Shown here in pieces: positions 1 through 8,738 of a stretch of DNA of 34,057 nucleotides (the first letter of the stretch is position 1; each line of letters starts with the position of its first letter). This DNA comes from Actinomycetota bacterium (GTDB lineage Bacteria > Actinomycetota > Actinomycetes > Actinomycetales > Dermatophilaceae), in NCBI GenBank assembly GCA_020160805.1, contig JAIUPO010000033.1, forward strand, positions 1-34,057. The letters run 5' to 3'. Made by a program: the position numbers and the translations under genes. Under the pieces are notes generated by a model, which was not told the origin of the DNA, ran no database searches, and saw nothing but the letters and a program-made list of their open reading frames with translations.

Positions 1-498
<498 letters not shown>

Positions 499-502
499 CA
501 AC

Positions 503-567
503 ACATCGCAAGATGTATTAGATTTTGCTCGCGTCCACTGTGCAGTTCCCGAGATACGGTCGGGAAC
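503..567 (+). other. 23S-5S spacer with two perfect hairpins
   Basis: The 23S-5S spacer contains two hairpins. ACATC (503-507) pairs with GATGT (512-516) around a GCAA tetraloop. GTTCCCGA (545-552) pairs perfectly with TCGGGAAC (560-567) around a 7-nt loop. Neither is followed by a T-run and 5S follows directly, so these are more likely pre-rRNA processing structures than terminators. That role is inferred. Confidence 0.55.
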
Positions 568-587
568 AGATTGATATCTCCATAGAG

Positions 588-705
588 TTTCGGCTGTCAT
601 AGCGAAGGGGAAACGCCCGGCTCCATTCCGAACCCGGAAGCTAAGCCCTTCAGCGCCGATGGTACTGCACTGGTGACGGTGTGGGAGAGTAGGACGCAGC
701 CGGAC
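588..705 (+). rRNA. rrf: 5S ribosomal RNA
   Basis: A typical actinobacterial 5S sequence, including the conserved CCATTCCGAACCCGGAAGC and GTGGGAGAGTAGG blocks. The ends are set by the terminal helix: 589-596 pairs with 697-704 over eight base pairs, including a G-T pair. The exact ends may be one or two bases off. It is co-transcribed with the upstream 23S gene and followed by a terminator 12 bases later. Confidence 0.96.
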
Positions 706-716
706 AAACATTAGTC

Positions 717-756
717 AAAACGCCCTCCCGGAAACGGTCGAGGGCGTTTTGCATTT
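717..756 (+). terminator. rRNA operon intrinsic terminator
   Basis: AAAACGCCCTC (717-727) pairs perfectly with GAGGGCGTTTT (740-750), with an inner CCG/CGG pair around GAAA. A T-rich stretch (GCATTTT) follows. This is a classic rho-independent terminator at the end of the rRNA operon. Confidence 0.93.
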
Positions 757-800
757 TCCGGGCCATGGTGGCCTCGGAGCTGATTTGAGAGGATGCCGCC

Positions 801-2225
801 GTGAGCGAGCACGACAACGAGCGCGCGGGGCGCGGATCTGACCGCCGCGGTGGCGATGGCCGACGTAGCGACCGGCCCACGAACGACGGCGCGAGTGGTC
901 GCCGGGATAGCAGTGATCGGCGCGGCCCGCGTGATGGTGGTGACCGTTGGGGCAACCGGACCGATCGCCCCCAGCGCACGGACCGGTACGACCGAGGGGA
1001 GCGGCCCGAGCGGCGTACTCCACGTGACGGTGATGACCGGCGCGGCCCCCGGGACGGCGGTGGTGACCGTTGGGGCAACCGGACCGATCGCCCCCAGCGC
1101 ACGGACCGGTACGACCGAGGGGAGCGGTCCGAGCGGCGTATTCCACGCGATGGTGATGATCGGCGTGGTCGCCGTGATGCGGACCGCCGAGGCCCGCGTC
1201 CCGGAGGGGACCGTTGGGGCAACCGCACCGATCGGCCGCAACGATCAGAGCGCTACGACCGCGGTGACCGTGCCGAGGGGCGTCCGGGTCGTGACGATTC
1301 TCGAGGTGCACGGCCGGACGGCAGCCGTGGCGGGCGGGACGAGCGCGATCTGCGGCCGCGGTATATCGACCGGCGCGAGCCTGGTGCCGATCGGCCACGG
1401 GAGTTGCCGATTGAGGAAGGCGTTACCGGCAAGGAATTGGACCGCGAGGTCTGGACTCAGCTTCGCACTCTGACAAAAGAGAACGCCGAGGGCGTCGCGC
1501 AACACCTGGTCATGGTTGCGATCCGGCTGGCCGAAGACGATCTGGACGCGGCCATGGGTCATGCCGAGACCGTCGTGCGCCGAGCCGGCCGTGTGCCGGC
1601 GGCTCGCGAGGCGATGGGAATGGTCGCGTACCGCCAAGGCGATTTCGCCCGGGCGCTGACCGAGTTCCGTACCGTGCGTCGGCTGAGTGGATCGTCGCAC
1701 CTGCTGCCGCTGATGGTCGACTGCGAGCGCGGTCTAGGCCGCGGTGATCGCGCCCTGGCCCTTGCTACCAGCCTTGAGGCGCGAGAGCTGGGTGCGGCGG
1801 AGCAGGCAGAACTGCTGATCGTCGTCGCCGGCGTCCGCCGAGACCTCGGTCAGATCGACGCCGCGGTCCTCATGCTTGAGCGCGCGGTCTATGGGCCGCC
1901 TCGGCCGTGGAGCGCCCGCCTCTACTACGCCTATGCTGATGCCCTCACGGAGAAGGGTGACGTCGACGGCGCGCGCAAATGGTTCGCGATGGCAGCCGCG
2001 GCCGACACCGAGCTCGTCACCGATGCGGCCGAGCGTCTCGACGAGCTCGACGGCATCATCGTCGTGGACCTCCACGATGACCTCGATGAGGATGACGACT
2101 TCGAGGACCACGAGGACTTCGAAGACGACGAGGACGAAAACGTCGACGATGCGGGCACTATTGACGCTGTCGGCATCGACGATCGCGACCGAGAGCCAGA
2201 ACCAGCCCAGGACCGCGATGCCTGA
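801..2225 (+). CDS. TPR-type protein with Arg/Asp-rich repeat N-terminus and acidic C-terminus
   Basis: A 474-residue protein from a GTG start, with a GAGAGGA ribosome site at 787-793. Residues 1 to about 185 are low-complexity and rich in Arg, Asp and Gly. They include three tandem copies of a roughly 41-residue unit built on RGPRDGGDRWGNRTDRPQR. Residues about 190-425 form a helical, Ala/Leu/Glu-rich region with the spacing of tetratricopeptide repeats. The last 50 residues are extremely acidic (DDLDEDDDFEDHEDFEDDED). Its position just before the HAD gene matches M. tuberculosis Rv1691, a TPR protein. The function is unknown. The basic/aromatic repeat resembles RNA-binding RGG-type tails, and the gene follows an rRNA operon, but a role in RNA biology is only inferred. 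Its stop overlaps the next start by 8 bases. Confidence 0.85.
   Translation: MSEHDNERAGRGSDRRGGDGRRSDRPTNDGASGRRDSSDRRGPRDGGDRWGNRTDRPQRTDRYDRGERPERRTPRDGDDRRGPRDGGGDRWGNRTDRPQRTDRYDRGERSERRIPRDGDDRRGRRDADRRGPRPGGDRWGNRTDRPQRSERYDRGDRAEGRPGRDDSRGARPDGSRGGRDERDLRPRYIDRREPGADRPRELPIEEGVTGKELDREVWTQLRTLTKENAEGVAQHLVMVAIRLAEDDLDAAMGHAETVVRRAGRVPAAREAMGMVAYRQGDFARALTEFRTVRRLSGSSHLLPLMVDCERGLGRGDRALALATSLEARELGAAEQAELLIVVAGVRRDLGQIDAAVLMLERAVYGPPRPWSARLYYAYADALTEKGDVDGARKWFAMAAAADTELVTDAAERLDELDGIIVVDLHDDLDEDDDFEDHEDFEDDEDENVDDAGTIDAVGIDDRDREPEPAQDRDA
915..1280 (+). repeat. Three in-frame tandem repeats of about 123 bp
   Basis: Copies 1 and 2 are nearly identical at DNA level and offset by 123 bp; compare GGTGACCGTTGG at 939 and at 1062. 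Copy 3, after about 1158, has diverged and carries an insertion. They encode residues 39-160 of the TPR protein. The 123-bp period is a multiple of three, so a change in copy number would keep the frame. Confidence 0.88.
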
Positions 2226-3231
2226 CACGGCGGGCGGGCCGGGGAGCCTGGTAGCGGCATACGACGGGATCGTCTGCGACCTTGACGGGGTCGTCTATCG
2301 CGGCCCGGCGGCTGTTCCGGGCGCCGTTGAGGCGCTCGGCGAACTGGCCGTGCCGATCGTCTATGCGACGAACAACGCCTCGCGGCCCCCGGCCGCGGTG
2401 GCCGCGCATCTGCGCGAGCTCGGTCTGGCGACTGAGGCCGGCGCGGTCGTCAACTCCTCGATGGCCGGGGCAGCCGAGATCGCACGGCGAGTGCCGCCGG
2501 GCAGCCGAGTGCTGGCGATTGGCGGTGTTGGCGTCGCGGAAGCCTTGGCCGCGGTGGGTCTGGATCCGGTCGGCGACGCGACCGAGCCGGTGGCGGCGGT
2601 GCTGCAGGGCTACGGCCCGGACGTGCGGGCCACGGACCTGGCGGAAGCGGCATACGCCGTGGGCGGGGGAGCGCAGTGGGTCGCGACGAACACCGACCTG
2701 ACCCTGCCGACCGACCGTGGCATCGCCCCAGGAAATGGCTCGCTCGTCCACTGTGTTGCGCTGGCGACCGGGCAGCAGCCCTTCGTCGTGGGCAAGCCGG
2801 AGGCGCCGCTCTATCTGATCAGTTGCGAAGTGCTTGGGTTGGCGCCCGCGCGCGTGCTCGCCGTCGGGGACCGGCTGGAGACCGACATCCTCGGGGCGTA
2901 CGCCGCGGGCATGGACTCCGTGCTCGTCCTGACCGGCGTCCACGGCGCCCGTGATGCCGCGCTGGCCCCGGTGGGGGAGCGGCCGACATACCTCGTGGGC
3001 GACCTTGGGGAGCTGTCGATGCCCTATCTCGGCGTGGTGGCGGACGGCGACGGATTCCGTTGCGGGAGTATTCATGTCCGCCTTGACGGCGAGCGCCTGA
3101 TCATGGCTGGCGACGACGATCCGTTGCCGGTGATGCGCGCCGGGATGGCGGCCATCTGGGCCGCTGCGGATGCTGGCGCGGCACCTGAGACGCTGCGCGA
3201 GCTCGCGGAGGCCCTGCCCGACCGGATGTAG
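2218..3231 (+). CDS. HAD-IIA family sugar-phosphatase-like hydrolase
   Basis: A 337-residue HAD superfamily phosphatase of the NagD/PGP type (class IIA). Motif I is DLDG with nucleophile D21 and D23. Motif II is the T51-N52-N53 of YATNNAS. The conserved Lys lies in GKPEAP near residue 192, and motif III/IV is VGDRLETDI near residue 216. About 75 extra residues follow the HAD core, a C-terminal extension seen in actinobacterial members. The substrate cannot be told from sequence; glycerol phosphate or a nucleotide is typical of the class. The ATG at 2218 lies inside the end of the upstream gene, suggesting translational coupling. Position and family match M. tuberculosis Rv1692. Confidence 0.93.
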   Translation: MPDTAGGPGSLVAAYDGIVCDLDGVVYRGPAAVPGAVEALGELAVPIVYATNNASRPPAAVAAHLRELGLATEAGAVVNSSMAGAAEIARRVPPGSRVLAIGGVGVAEALAAVGLDPVGDATEPVAAVLQGYGPDVRATDLAEAAYAVGGGAQWVATNTDLTLPTDRGIAPGNGSLVHCVALATGQQPFVVGKPEAPLYLISCEVLGLAPARVLAVGDRLETDILGAYAAGMDSVLVLTGVHGARDAALAPVGERPTYLVGDLGELSMPYLGVVADGDGFRCGSIHVRLDGERLIMAGDDDPLPVMRAGMAAIWAAADAGAAPETLRELAEALPDRM

Positions 3232-3245
3232 CTCGAGAGCCGCAG

Positions 3246-3265
3246 GACGCAGTCGGCGCTGCGTC
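3246..3265 (+). terminator. Possible hairpin terminator after the HAD gene
   Basis: GACGCAG (3246-3252) pairs perfectly with CTGCGTC (3259-3265) around a 6-nt loop, 14 bases past the stop codon. No T-run follows, as is common in high-GC actinomycetes. It may instead be an attenuator, because a new promoter-like TATCGT lies at 3290-3295 ahead of the next gene. Confidence 0.35.
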
Positions 3266-3331
3266 GCCGAACGCGCCAGTCCCGTGGCTTATCGTCGAAA
3301 CGCTGTCTGTCTGTCTCGAAGGAGATCCGTC

Positions 3332-3826
3332 GTGAACCCGCTGTTACGCATGGTTGTGTCGACCTCGCTGTCCGGCGCCGAACTGGTGCTGACGACGGCT
3401 CTGGACGGAGTGCGCAAGATCAACGAGGCACTCGCCCCTGCCGCGCCGCGCCCACCCGTGGCGGTGCTGGCCAAGGATCCGGATGTCCGTGGTGCCGGAT
3501 GGCGAGCCCCGGAACTCGGCGACCTCGACGCGGCATCCGCGATGCTGCGTGGTCGGGCGACGACAGGGACTTCGACACCCCCCACCGCGACCTCGCAGGC
3601 CACGACGGCGGCGTCACCAGCACCCTCCCGCACGCGGCCACCCCGAGCGCGAATCGCCAAGCAAGCGGCGAGCGACCGAGACAAGCCAGCCGCGCCCGCG
3701 GCGGCCAAGGCCACGGCGAGTCAGCGGCCATCGGCGTCGAAGGCCACGGCCAAGGCGGCGAAAACTCCGGCCAAGCGGCCGGCCCGCAAGGCCACCAAGA
3801 ACGCGGTCAAAAAGAGCACGTCATGA
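3332..3826 (+). CDS. Hypothetical protein with histone H1-like Lys/Ala/Pro-rich tail
   Basis: A 164-residue protein starting at GTG 3332, six bases or so after an AAGGAGA site. Residues 1-40 are a hydrophobic/amphipathic head (MVVSTSLSGAELVLTTALDG). The middle is Pro/Thr-rich. From about residue 105 the protein is almost entirely Ala, Lys, Pro, Ser, Thr and Arg, with KAT/AAK-type steps as in histone H1 and in the tails of actinobacterial HupB or Lsr2-linked proteins. DNA, RNA or polyanion binding is plausible by composition but unproven. I do not recognise the head domain. Its stop overlaps the next gene's ATG (ATGA). Confidence 0.75.
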   Translation: MNPLLRMVVSTSLSGAELVLTTALDGVRKINEALAPAAPRPPVAVLAKDPDVRGAGWRAPELGDLDAASAMLRGRATTGTSTPPTATSQATTAASPAPSRTRPPRARIAKQAASDRDKPAAPAAAKATASQRPSASKATAKAAKTPAKRPARKATKNAVKKSTS

Positions 3827-4032
3827 GCCAGGATGCTGAGCCGTCCATCGCGACGAGCGAGAGCAACCCCGATGAGATGACGGTGGTGGTTCCACAGACC
3901 GGCGATTTGGTCATCGATGCCGCTCTGCAGGAACTCGCGGCGGCCGACCCGGACCGGCCGGATCAGGTCTTGGAGGCAGGTGGCCGGCTGGAGGCGGCCC
4001 TGCGTTCGCGGCTGACCGACCTCGGCGGATGA
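3823..4032 (+). CDS. Small hypothetical acidic protein upstream of tlyA
   Basis: A 69-residue acidic protein from ATG 3823, coupled by 4-base overlaps to both neighbours. Its C-terminal half (DAALQELAAADPDRPDQVLEAGGRL, about residues 32-57) is predicted helical. A small hypothetical gene also lies directly before tlyA in M. tuberculosis (Rv1693), so this is likely its counterpart. No catalytic motif is visible and the function is unknown. The double overlap argues it is a real gene. Confidence 0.78.
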   Translation: MSQDAEPSIATSESNPDEMTVVVPQTGDLVIDAALQELAAADPDRPDQVLEAGGRLEAALRSRLTDLGG

Positions 4033-4856
4033 CGACACCGCCGACCCAGCAGGGAGCAGGCCGACTCGATCTTGCGCTCGTCGAGCGTGGCCTCGCCCGC
4101 TCCCGAGGCGTTGCTCGCGAGCTGATTGACGACGGCCGGGTGCGGGTGTGCGGCGTACCTGCGGGCAAGGCATCGCTTCAGGTGGGGGCCGACGACGAGG
4201 TGACGGTTATCGATCCCGGGCCGGTGTGGGTCGGGCGCGGCGCCGAGAAACTGCTCGCGGCCCTCGAGCACTGGCCGCAGCTCGCGGTGGCCGGTCGGCG
4301 AGCCGCGGATGTCGGGGCAAGCACGGGCGGATTCACCCAGGTGCTTCTTCAACGGGGCATCGCCGCCGTCGTCGCGATCGATGTGGGTCATGGCCAACTC
4401 GCCGAGCCGGTGCGCCGCGATCCGCGGGTCATCGACCGCGAAGGCACGACCATCCGAGGGTTGACCGCGGACGACATCGGCGGCCCGGTCGACCTGCTGG
4501 TCGCCGACCTAAGCTTTATTTCGCTGGCGAGCGTCATACCCGACCTCGTGGGACTGTGCGCCGACGAAGCCGACCTGATGCTGCTGGTGAAGCCGCAGTT
4601 CGAGGTGGGTCGCGAGCGCCTCGGCAAGAAGGGCATCGTCCGTTCCGAGGCCAACCGGCGCGCTGCCTTGCGCGGTGTCTTGGAGGCGAGCCAGCAGGCC
4701 GGACTGGCTTATCTCGGACTGATGGCTTCGCCAATGACCGGAACCCACGGAAACCGCGAGTTTCTGCTCTGGCTGGCCCGCACGCGCGGGGCTGTCGGGG
4801 GCACCTGGCAGGCTGTGCTCACCGATATCGACAACGCAACGAGGACCGGACAATGA
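4029..4856 (+). CDS. tlyA: TlyA-family 2'-O-methyltransferase of rRNA
   Basis: A 275-residue protein. Residues about 10-60 form an S4 RNA-binding domain (RLDLALVERGLARSRGVA). An FtsJ-type SAM methyltransferase follows, with motif I DVGASTGGFT near residues 94-103, ADLSFISL near 158 and the VKPQFEVG lysine near 188. TlyA adds 2'-O-methyl groups to cytidines in 16S and 23S rRNA; in mycobacteria this makes ribosomes sensitive to capreomycin. Length and order match the family. It overlaps the upstream and downstream genes by four bases each, within the conserved tlyA-nadK-recN set. Confidence 0.95.
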   Translation: MTTPPTQQGAGRLDLALVERGLARSRGVARELIDDGRVRVCGVPAGKASLQVGADDEVTVIDPGPVWVGRGAEKLLAALEHWPQLAVAGRRAADVGASTGGFTQVLLQRGIAAVVAIDVGHGQLAEPVRRDPRVIDREGTTIRGLTADDIGGPVDLLVADLSFISLASVIPDLVGLCADEADLMLLVKPQFEVGRERLGKKGIVRSEANRRAALRGVLEASQQAGLAYLGLMASPMTGTHGNREFLLWLARTRGAVGGTWQAVLTDIDNATRTGQ

Positions 4857-5767
4857 GTGGCGCGCGACGCATCCTGGTGGTCGTCCACCCACGCCGCCCG
4901 GACGCCGCGAGCCTGGCAGCCGAGGTGATCGCGCGGCTCGACGCGGCGGGCGTCACGGTGCTGCTCGACCCGCTGAGCGCCGATGTGCTGGATCCCGGCA
5001 CGCGGGCGCTCGTCCACCTCGCCACCGGCCCTGATCCCGCGGCCGGCTGCGAACTCGTGCTCGTGCTCGGCGGGGATGGCACCATCCTGCGCGGTGCCGA
5101 ATGGTCTCGCTCGGCCCATGCGCCCCTGCTGGGCGTCAATCTCGGACACGTCGGCTTCCTCGCCGAGACCGAACGCGAGCACGCGCACGCCTCCATCGAC
5201 CGGATCCTCGATCGCGATTACGCCGTCACCGAGCGCATGACGCTGGACGTCATCGCGCATGTTGACGGGGTTGAAGTGGCGCGTACGTTCGCCCTCAACG
5301 AGGCCACGGTCGAGAAGGCCGCCCGCGAGCGGATGCTGGAGTTGACCGTCGAGATCGACGGCCGGCCCATCTCCACCTGGGGTTGTGATGGGGTCGTCAT
5401 GGCGACCCCGACGGGTTCGACGGCCTATGCGTTCTCTGCGGGTGGCCCGGTGATCTGGCCCGATGTCGAGGCGATGCTCGTGGTGCCGATCAGCGCGCAC
5501 GCGCTCTTCTCCCGCCCCATGGTGCTCTCGCCGCGCTCGCTCTTGGCCGTCGACATTGTGGCTGGGACCGAGGGCCATGGCGCCTTGTGGTGCGACGGCC
5601 GCCGGGCCGTCGACCTGCCGGCCGGTGCCCGGGTGGAGGTATGCCGCGGAGCCCACCCCGTGCTTCTCGCCCGGCTGATCGACCAGCCGTTCACGGATCG
5701 CCTGGTGGAGAAGTTCGGCCTCTCGGTTCACGGTTGGCGTGGGTCCCGGGCGGCCGACTCGCCATGA
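4853..5767 (+). CDS. nadK: NAD kinase
   Basis: A 304-residue ATP- or polyphosphate-dependent NAD kinase that makes NADP. The signature GGDGT lies near residues 72-76, followed by GVNLGHVGFLAE. The NE motif is FALNEATVEK, and the glycine-rich TPTGSTAYAFSAGGP segment near 185-199 binds NAD. The start is the ATG that overlaps the tlyA stop; longer in-frame extensions upstream are not needed. Its stop overlaps the recN ATG. It is the syntenic equivalent of M. tuberculosis ppnK (Rv1695). Confidence 0.95.
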   Translation: MSGARRILVVVHPRRPDAASLAAEVIARLDAAGVTVLLDPLSADVLDPGTRALVHLATGPDPAAGCELVLVLGGDGTILRGAEWSRSAHAPLLGVNLGHVGFLAETEREHAHASIDRILDRDYAVTERMTLDVIAHVDGVEVARTFALNEATVEKAARERMLELTVEIDGRPISTWGCDGVVMATPTGSTAYAFSAGGPVIWPDVEAMLVVPISAHALFSRPMVLSPRSLLAVDIVAGTEGHGALWCDGRRAVDLPAGARVEVCRGAHPVLLARLIDQPFTDRLVEKFGLSVHGWRGSRAADSP

Positions 5768-7527
5768 TCAGTGAACTGCGGATCGGCGCGCTCGGCGTCA
5801 TCGAGTCCGCCGAACTGCCCTTCCACCCCGGACTCAATGTGGTCACGGGCGAGACCGGCGCCGGGAAAACCATGGTCGTGACCGGTCTCGGCCTGCTCTT
5901 CGGGGACCGGGCCGACGCCGCCCTCGTGCGGACGGGCGCCAGCGCCGCCTCCGTCGAGGGCGTGCTCGAGCTTCCGTCCGAGCATCCGGGGATGCAGCGC
6001 GCCGCCGACGCGGGCGCCGATGTGGCCGACGAGTTGATCCTGGTGCGCACCGTGAGTGCCGCCGGCCGATCCCGAGGCTTCGCCGGTGGTCGCCAGGTGC
6101 CAATCGGCACCTTGGCCGAGCTCGCGCAGGTCCTCATCGCCGTGCACGGTCAGGCCGACCAGTGGCGGCTGCGCTCCGGTGATCAACATCGCGAACTCCT
6201 CGACGCCTATGGCGGTCCGGATCTGGTGGCGGCGCGCACGGCATACGTCCAAGCCCACGAGGAGTGGGGCACCGCGGATGCCGAGGTGAGCCGGCTCGAA
6301 GCTCTCGCGGCGGCCCGGACCGCGGACCTCGATGTGCTGCGCGCCGGCGTCGAACGCATCGAGGCGGTCGACCCGCAGCCCGGCGAGGACCTCGCGCTGC
6401 GAGCCGAGGAAGCGCGCCTGGCCCACGGCGACAGCTTGCGGGCCGCCGCCGCCACCGCCTCGGCGCAGTTGCTCGGCGATGACGCCATTCCTGACCGGCT
6501 AGGGGCGGCCGGCCTGGCCGCGGATGCTCTCTCCGCCATCCGGGCGGTCGAAGAGCACGACCCGGCGCTGCCGGAGTTGGCCGCGCGATTGCAGGAGTTG
6601 TCGGTGCTGGCCAGCGAACTTGGGGGTGACCTGTCCGCATACGCCGACGGGATCGAGGTCGATGAGGAGCGGCTGGCCCAGATCAACGAACGGCGCGCCG
6701 ACCTCGCTGGACTCGTGCGCGCGCACGGCGGCGATATCGACGCGGTCATCGCGTGGTCGGCTCAGGCCAGCGCCCGCCTGCTCGAGGTCGACTCGGCAGC
6801 CGATGACCTGCCCGTGGCGCTCGAGCGGCGCGAGCGCGCCGAGGCCACCCGCGCATCCGCCGCCGATGACCTCAGCGCGCGACGGCAAGCTGCCGCCACG
6901 ACCTTTGCCGCCGCCGTGACCGAGGAACTCGCCCATCTGGCCATGGGCTCGGCCGTCGTCGAGGTCGATGTGCGGCCGGGGCTCGGGTCGGATCGGCGCT
7001 ATTTCGCGCATGGCGTCGACGAGGTCGAATTCCTCATGCGCTCAGGCAGCGGTATGCCGGCCCGCCCGATCGCGCGCTCAGCCTCCGGAGGTGAACTCTC
7101 CCGGGTGATGCTCGCGCTGGAGGTCGTGCTTGGCGCGGCTGGGGCTGCAGCGACGCGGGCTGGCGATACGCCGCCTGTCGGTGGCGGCGCCTCGGTGCCC
7201 ACCTTCGTCTTCGATGAGGTGGACGCCGGGGTTGGTGGCCGTGCGGCTTTGGACATCGGCGCGAGACTCGCCCGGCTGGCCGGGCGAGCTCAGGTGATCG
7301 TTGTCACCCACCTCCCGCAGGTCGCGGCCTTCGCCGACCGGCACCTGGTCGTCACCAAGACCGACGACGGCCGAATCTCGCGCAGCGATGTTCGGGTGCT
7401 CGACCAGCACGAACGCGAACGCGAACTGGCCAGGATGATGGCCGGAAGCGATTCCGAGACGGCGATCGAGCACGCCCGCGAACTCCTGGCAGGCGCGCAG
7501 GAGCGGCGCGCTGCGTGGGACCATTGA
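5764..7527 (+). CDS. recN: DNA repair protein RecN
   Basis: A 587-residue SMC-like ATPase for double-strand-break repair. Walker A is GETGAGKT at residues 29-36. A long Ala/Glu/Arg-rich coiled-coil arm spans about 150-400. The ABC signature ASGGELSRVMLALE lies near 440, Walker B VFDEVDAGVGG near 483 and the THLPQVAA switch near 515. Length is normal for RecN. It is translationally coupled to nadK (ATGA). Many recN genes carry a LexA box at a separate promoter; none is expected or seen here because recN lies inside the operon. Confidence 0.96.
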   Translation: MISELRIGALGVIESAELPFHPGLNVVTGETGAGKTMVVTGLGLLFGDRADAALVRTGASAASVEGVLELPSEHPGMQRAADAGADVADELILVRTVSAAGRSRGFAGGRQVPIGTLAELAQVLIAVHGQADQWRLRSGDQHRELLDAYGGPDLVAARTAYVQAHEEWGTADAEVSRLEALAAARTADLDVLRAGVERIEAVDPQPGEDLALRAEEARLAHGDSLRAAAATASAQLLGDDAIPDRLGAAGLAADALSAIRAVEEHDPALPELAARLQELSVLASELGGDLSAYADGIEVDEERLAQINERRADLAGLVRAHGGDIDAVIAWSAQASARLLEVDSAADDLPVALERRERAEATRASAADDLSARRQAAATTFAAAVTEELAHLAMGSAVVEVDVRPGLGSDRRYFAHGVDEVEFLMRSGSGMPARPIARSASGGELSRVMLALEVVLGAAGAAATRAGDTPPVGGGASVPTFVFDEVDAGVGGRAALDIGARLARLAGRAQVIVVTHLPQVAAFADRHLVVTKTDDGRISRSDVRVLDQHERERELARMMAGSDSETAIEHARELLAGAQERRAAWDH

Positions 7528-7532
7528 CCCTG

Positions 7533-8738
7533 ATGGCACTGTCCTTGTCCCGGCGTTCTCGTGGACCCGCACCGAGCGGGGCAACGGGTGCTGCCCGCGT
7601 TGACCGGCGCACCAAGAACCTCACGAAGCGATTGCAGCCCGGCGAGATCGCGGTGATCGACCACGAGGACATCGACCGAGTCAGTGCCGAGGCGCTCGTG
7701 GCGTGTCGGCCGGCCGCGGTGATCAACGCCTCCCGATCGATCAGCGGGCGCTATCCCAACGCCGGCCCGCAGATCCTCGTCGAGGCCGGCATCCCGGTGA
7801 TCGACGCTGCCGGCCCGGAGGCGATGACCGCTCTCACGGAGGGCCAATGGCTGCGCATCGACGAGGGCCAGATCTTCGCGGCCGAAGGAAATGGCGACGC
7901 AACAGATGACGTGGCGCTCGTCGTCGGCATTCCGCTCACCGTCGGGGGCGTCGAGGATGCGATGGCACTCGCCCGCGAAGGCCTCTCCGGGCAACTTCAA
8001 GCCTTCGCGCAGAACACGATGGACTATCTCGTGCGCGAAAAAGACCTGCTCATCGACGGTGTCGGCGTGCCCGAGATCCGCACTCGCTTGGACGGGCGGC
8101 ACGCACTGATCGTCGTGCGCGGATACCACTACAAAGAAGATCTGCTGGCGCTGCGCCATTACATCCGCGAATACAAACCGGTCCTGATCGGCGTCGATGG
8201 CGGCGCCGACGCCCTCATCGAATTGCGTTACCACCCGCACCTGATCGTCGGGGATATGGACTCGGTGTCCGACCGCGCACTGACCAGTGGGGCCGAGATC
8301 GTCGTCCACGCCTACCGCGACGGCCGGGCGCCGGGCGCCGACCGCGTGCGATCTCTTGGCGTTGAACCGGTGATCTTCCCGGCAACCGGCACCAGTGAGG
8401 ATGTCGCGATGCTGCTCGCCGACGACAAAGGCGCGAGTCTGATCGTCGCGGTCGGCACCCATGCGACGCTCGTCGAGTTCCTCGACAAGGGCCGCTCCGG
8501 CATGGCCAGCACCTTCCTGACCCGCCTGCGGGTGGGCTCCAAACTCATCGACGCCAAGGGCGTCAACCGGCTTTATCGGGCTCGCATCTCGGCGGCGAGC
8601 ATGCTCGTCATGCTGCTCGTCGGCTTGCTCGTCCTCGGCCTGGCGCTGTGGGCCACCCCCGGCGGGTCGATCATTCTGCAACTCCTCGGGGCGCGCTGGG
8701 ACGACCTCAAGGCTGCCATTGAGGGGATCTTCACATGA
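7533..8738 (+). CDS. steA: SteA, cell-envelope/cell-separation protein
   Basis: A 401-residue protein with a thiamin-pyrophosphokinase-like fold, seen in ADALIELRYHPHLIVGDMDS-type motifs around residues 225-250. One C-terminal transmembrane helix spans about 355-376. The homologue in Corynebacterium (SteA) works with SteB in the RipC/FtsEX cell-separation pathway; M. tuberculosis Rv1697 is orthologous. The TPK-like catalytic role is not established. I chose ATG 7533 because the distance to the conserved ARVDR motif agrees with mycobacterial SteA as I recall it. GTG 7515, which overlaps recN and lies 11 nt after AGGAG, is a real alternative (407 residues). It is coupled to steB by ATGA. Confidence 0.9.
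   Translation: MALSLSRRSRGPAPSGATGAARVDRRTKNLTKRLQPGEIAVIDHEDIDRVSAEALVACRPAAVINASRSISGRYPNAGPQILVEAGIPVIDAAGPEAMTALTEGQWLRIDEGQIFAAEGNGDATDDVALVVGIPLTVGGVEDAMALAREGLSGQLQAFAQNTMDYLVREKDLLIDGVGVPEIRTRLDGRHALIVVRGYHYKEDLLALRHYIREYKPVLIGVDGGADALIELRYHPHLIVGDMDSVSDRALTSGAEIVVHAYRDGRAPGADRVRSLGVEPVIFPATGTSEDVAMLLADDKGASLIVAVGTHATLVEFLDKGRSGMASTFLTRLRVGSKLIDAKGVNRLYRARISAASMLVMLLVGLLVLGLALWATPGGSIILQLLGARWDDLKAAIEGIFT

Noticed and set aside
717-750. Inverted repeat after 5S rRNA as an attachment or CRISPR repeat
   Set aside because: It is a single copy with a T-rich tail and is fully explained as the rRNA operon terminator.
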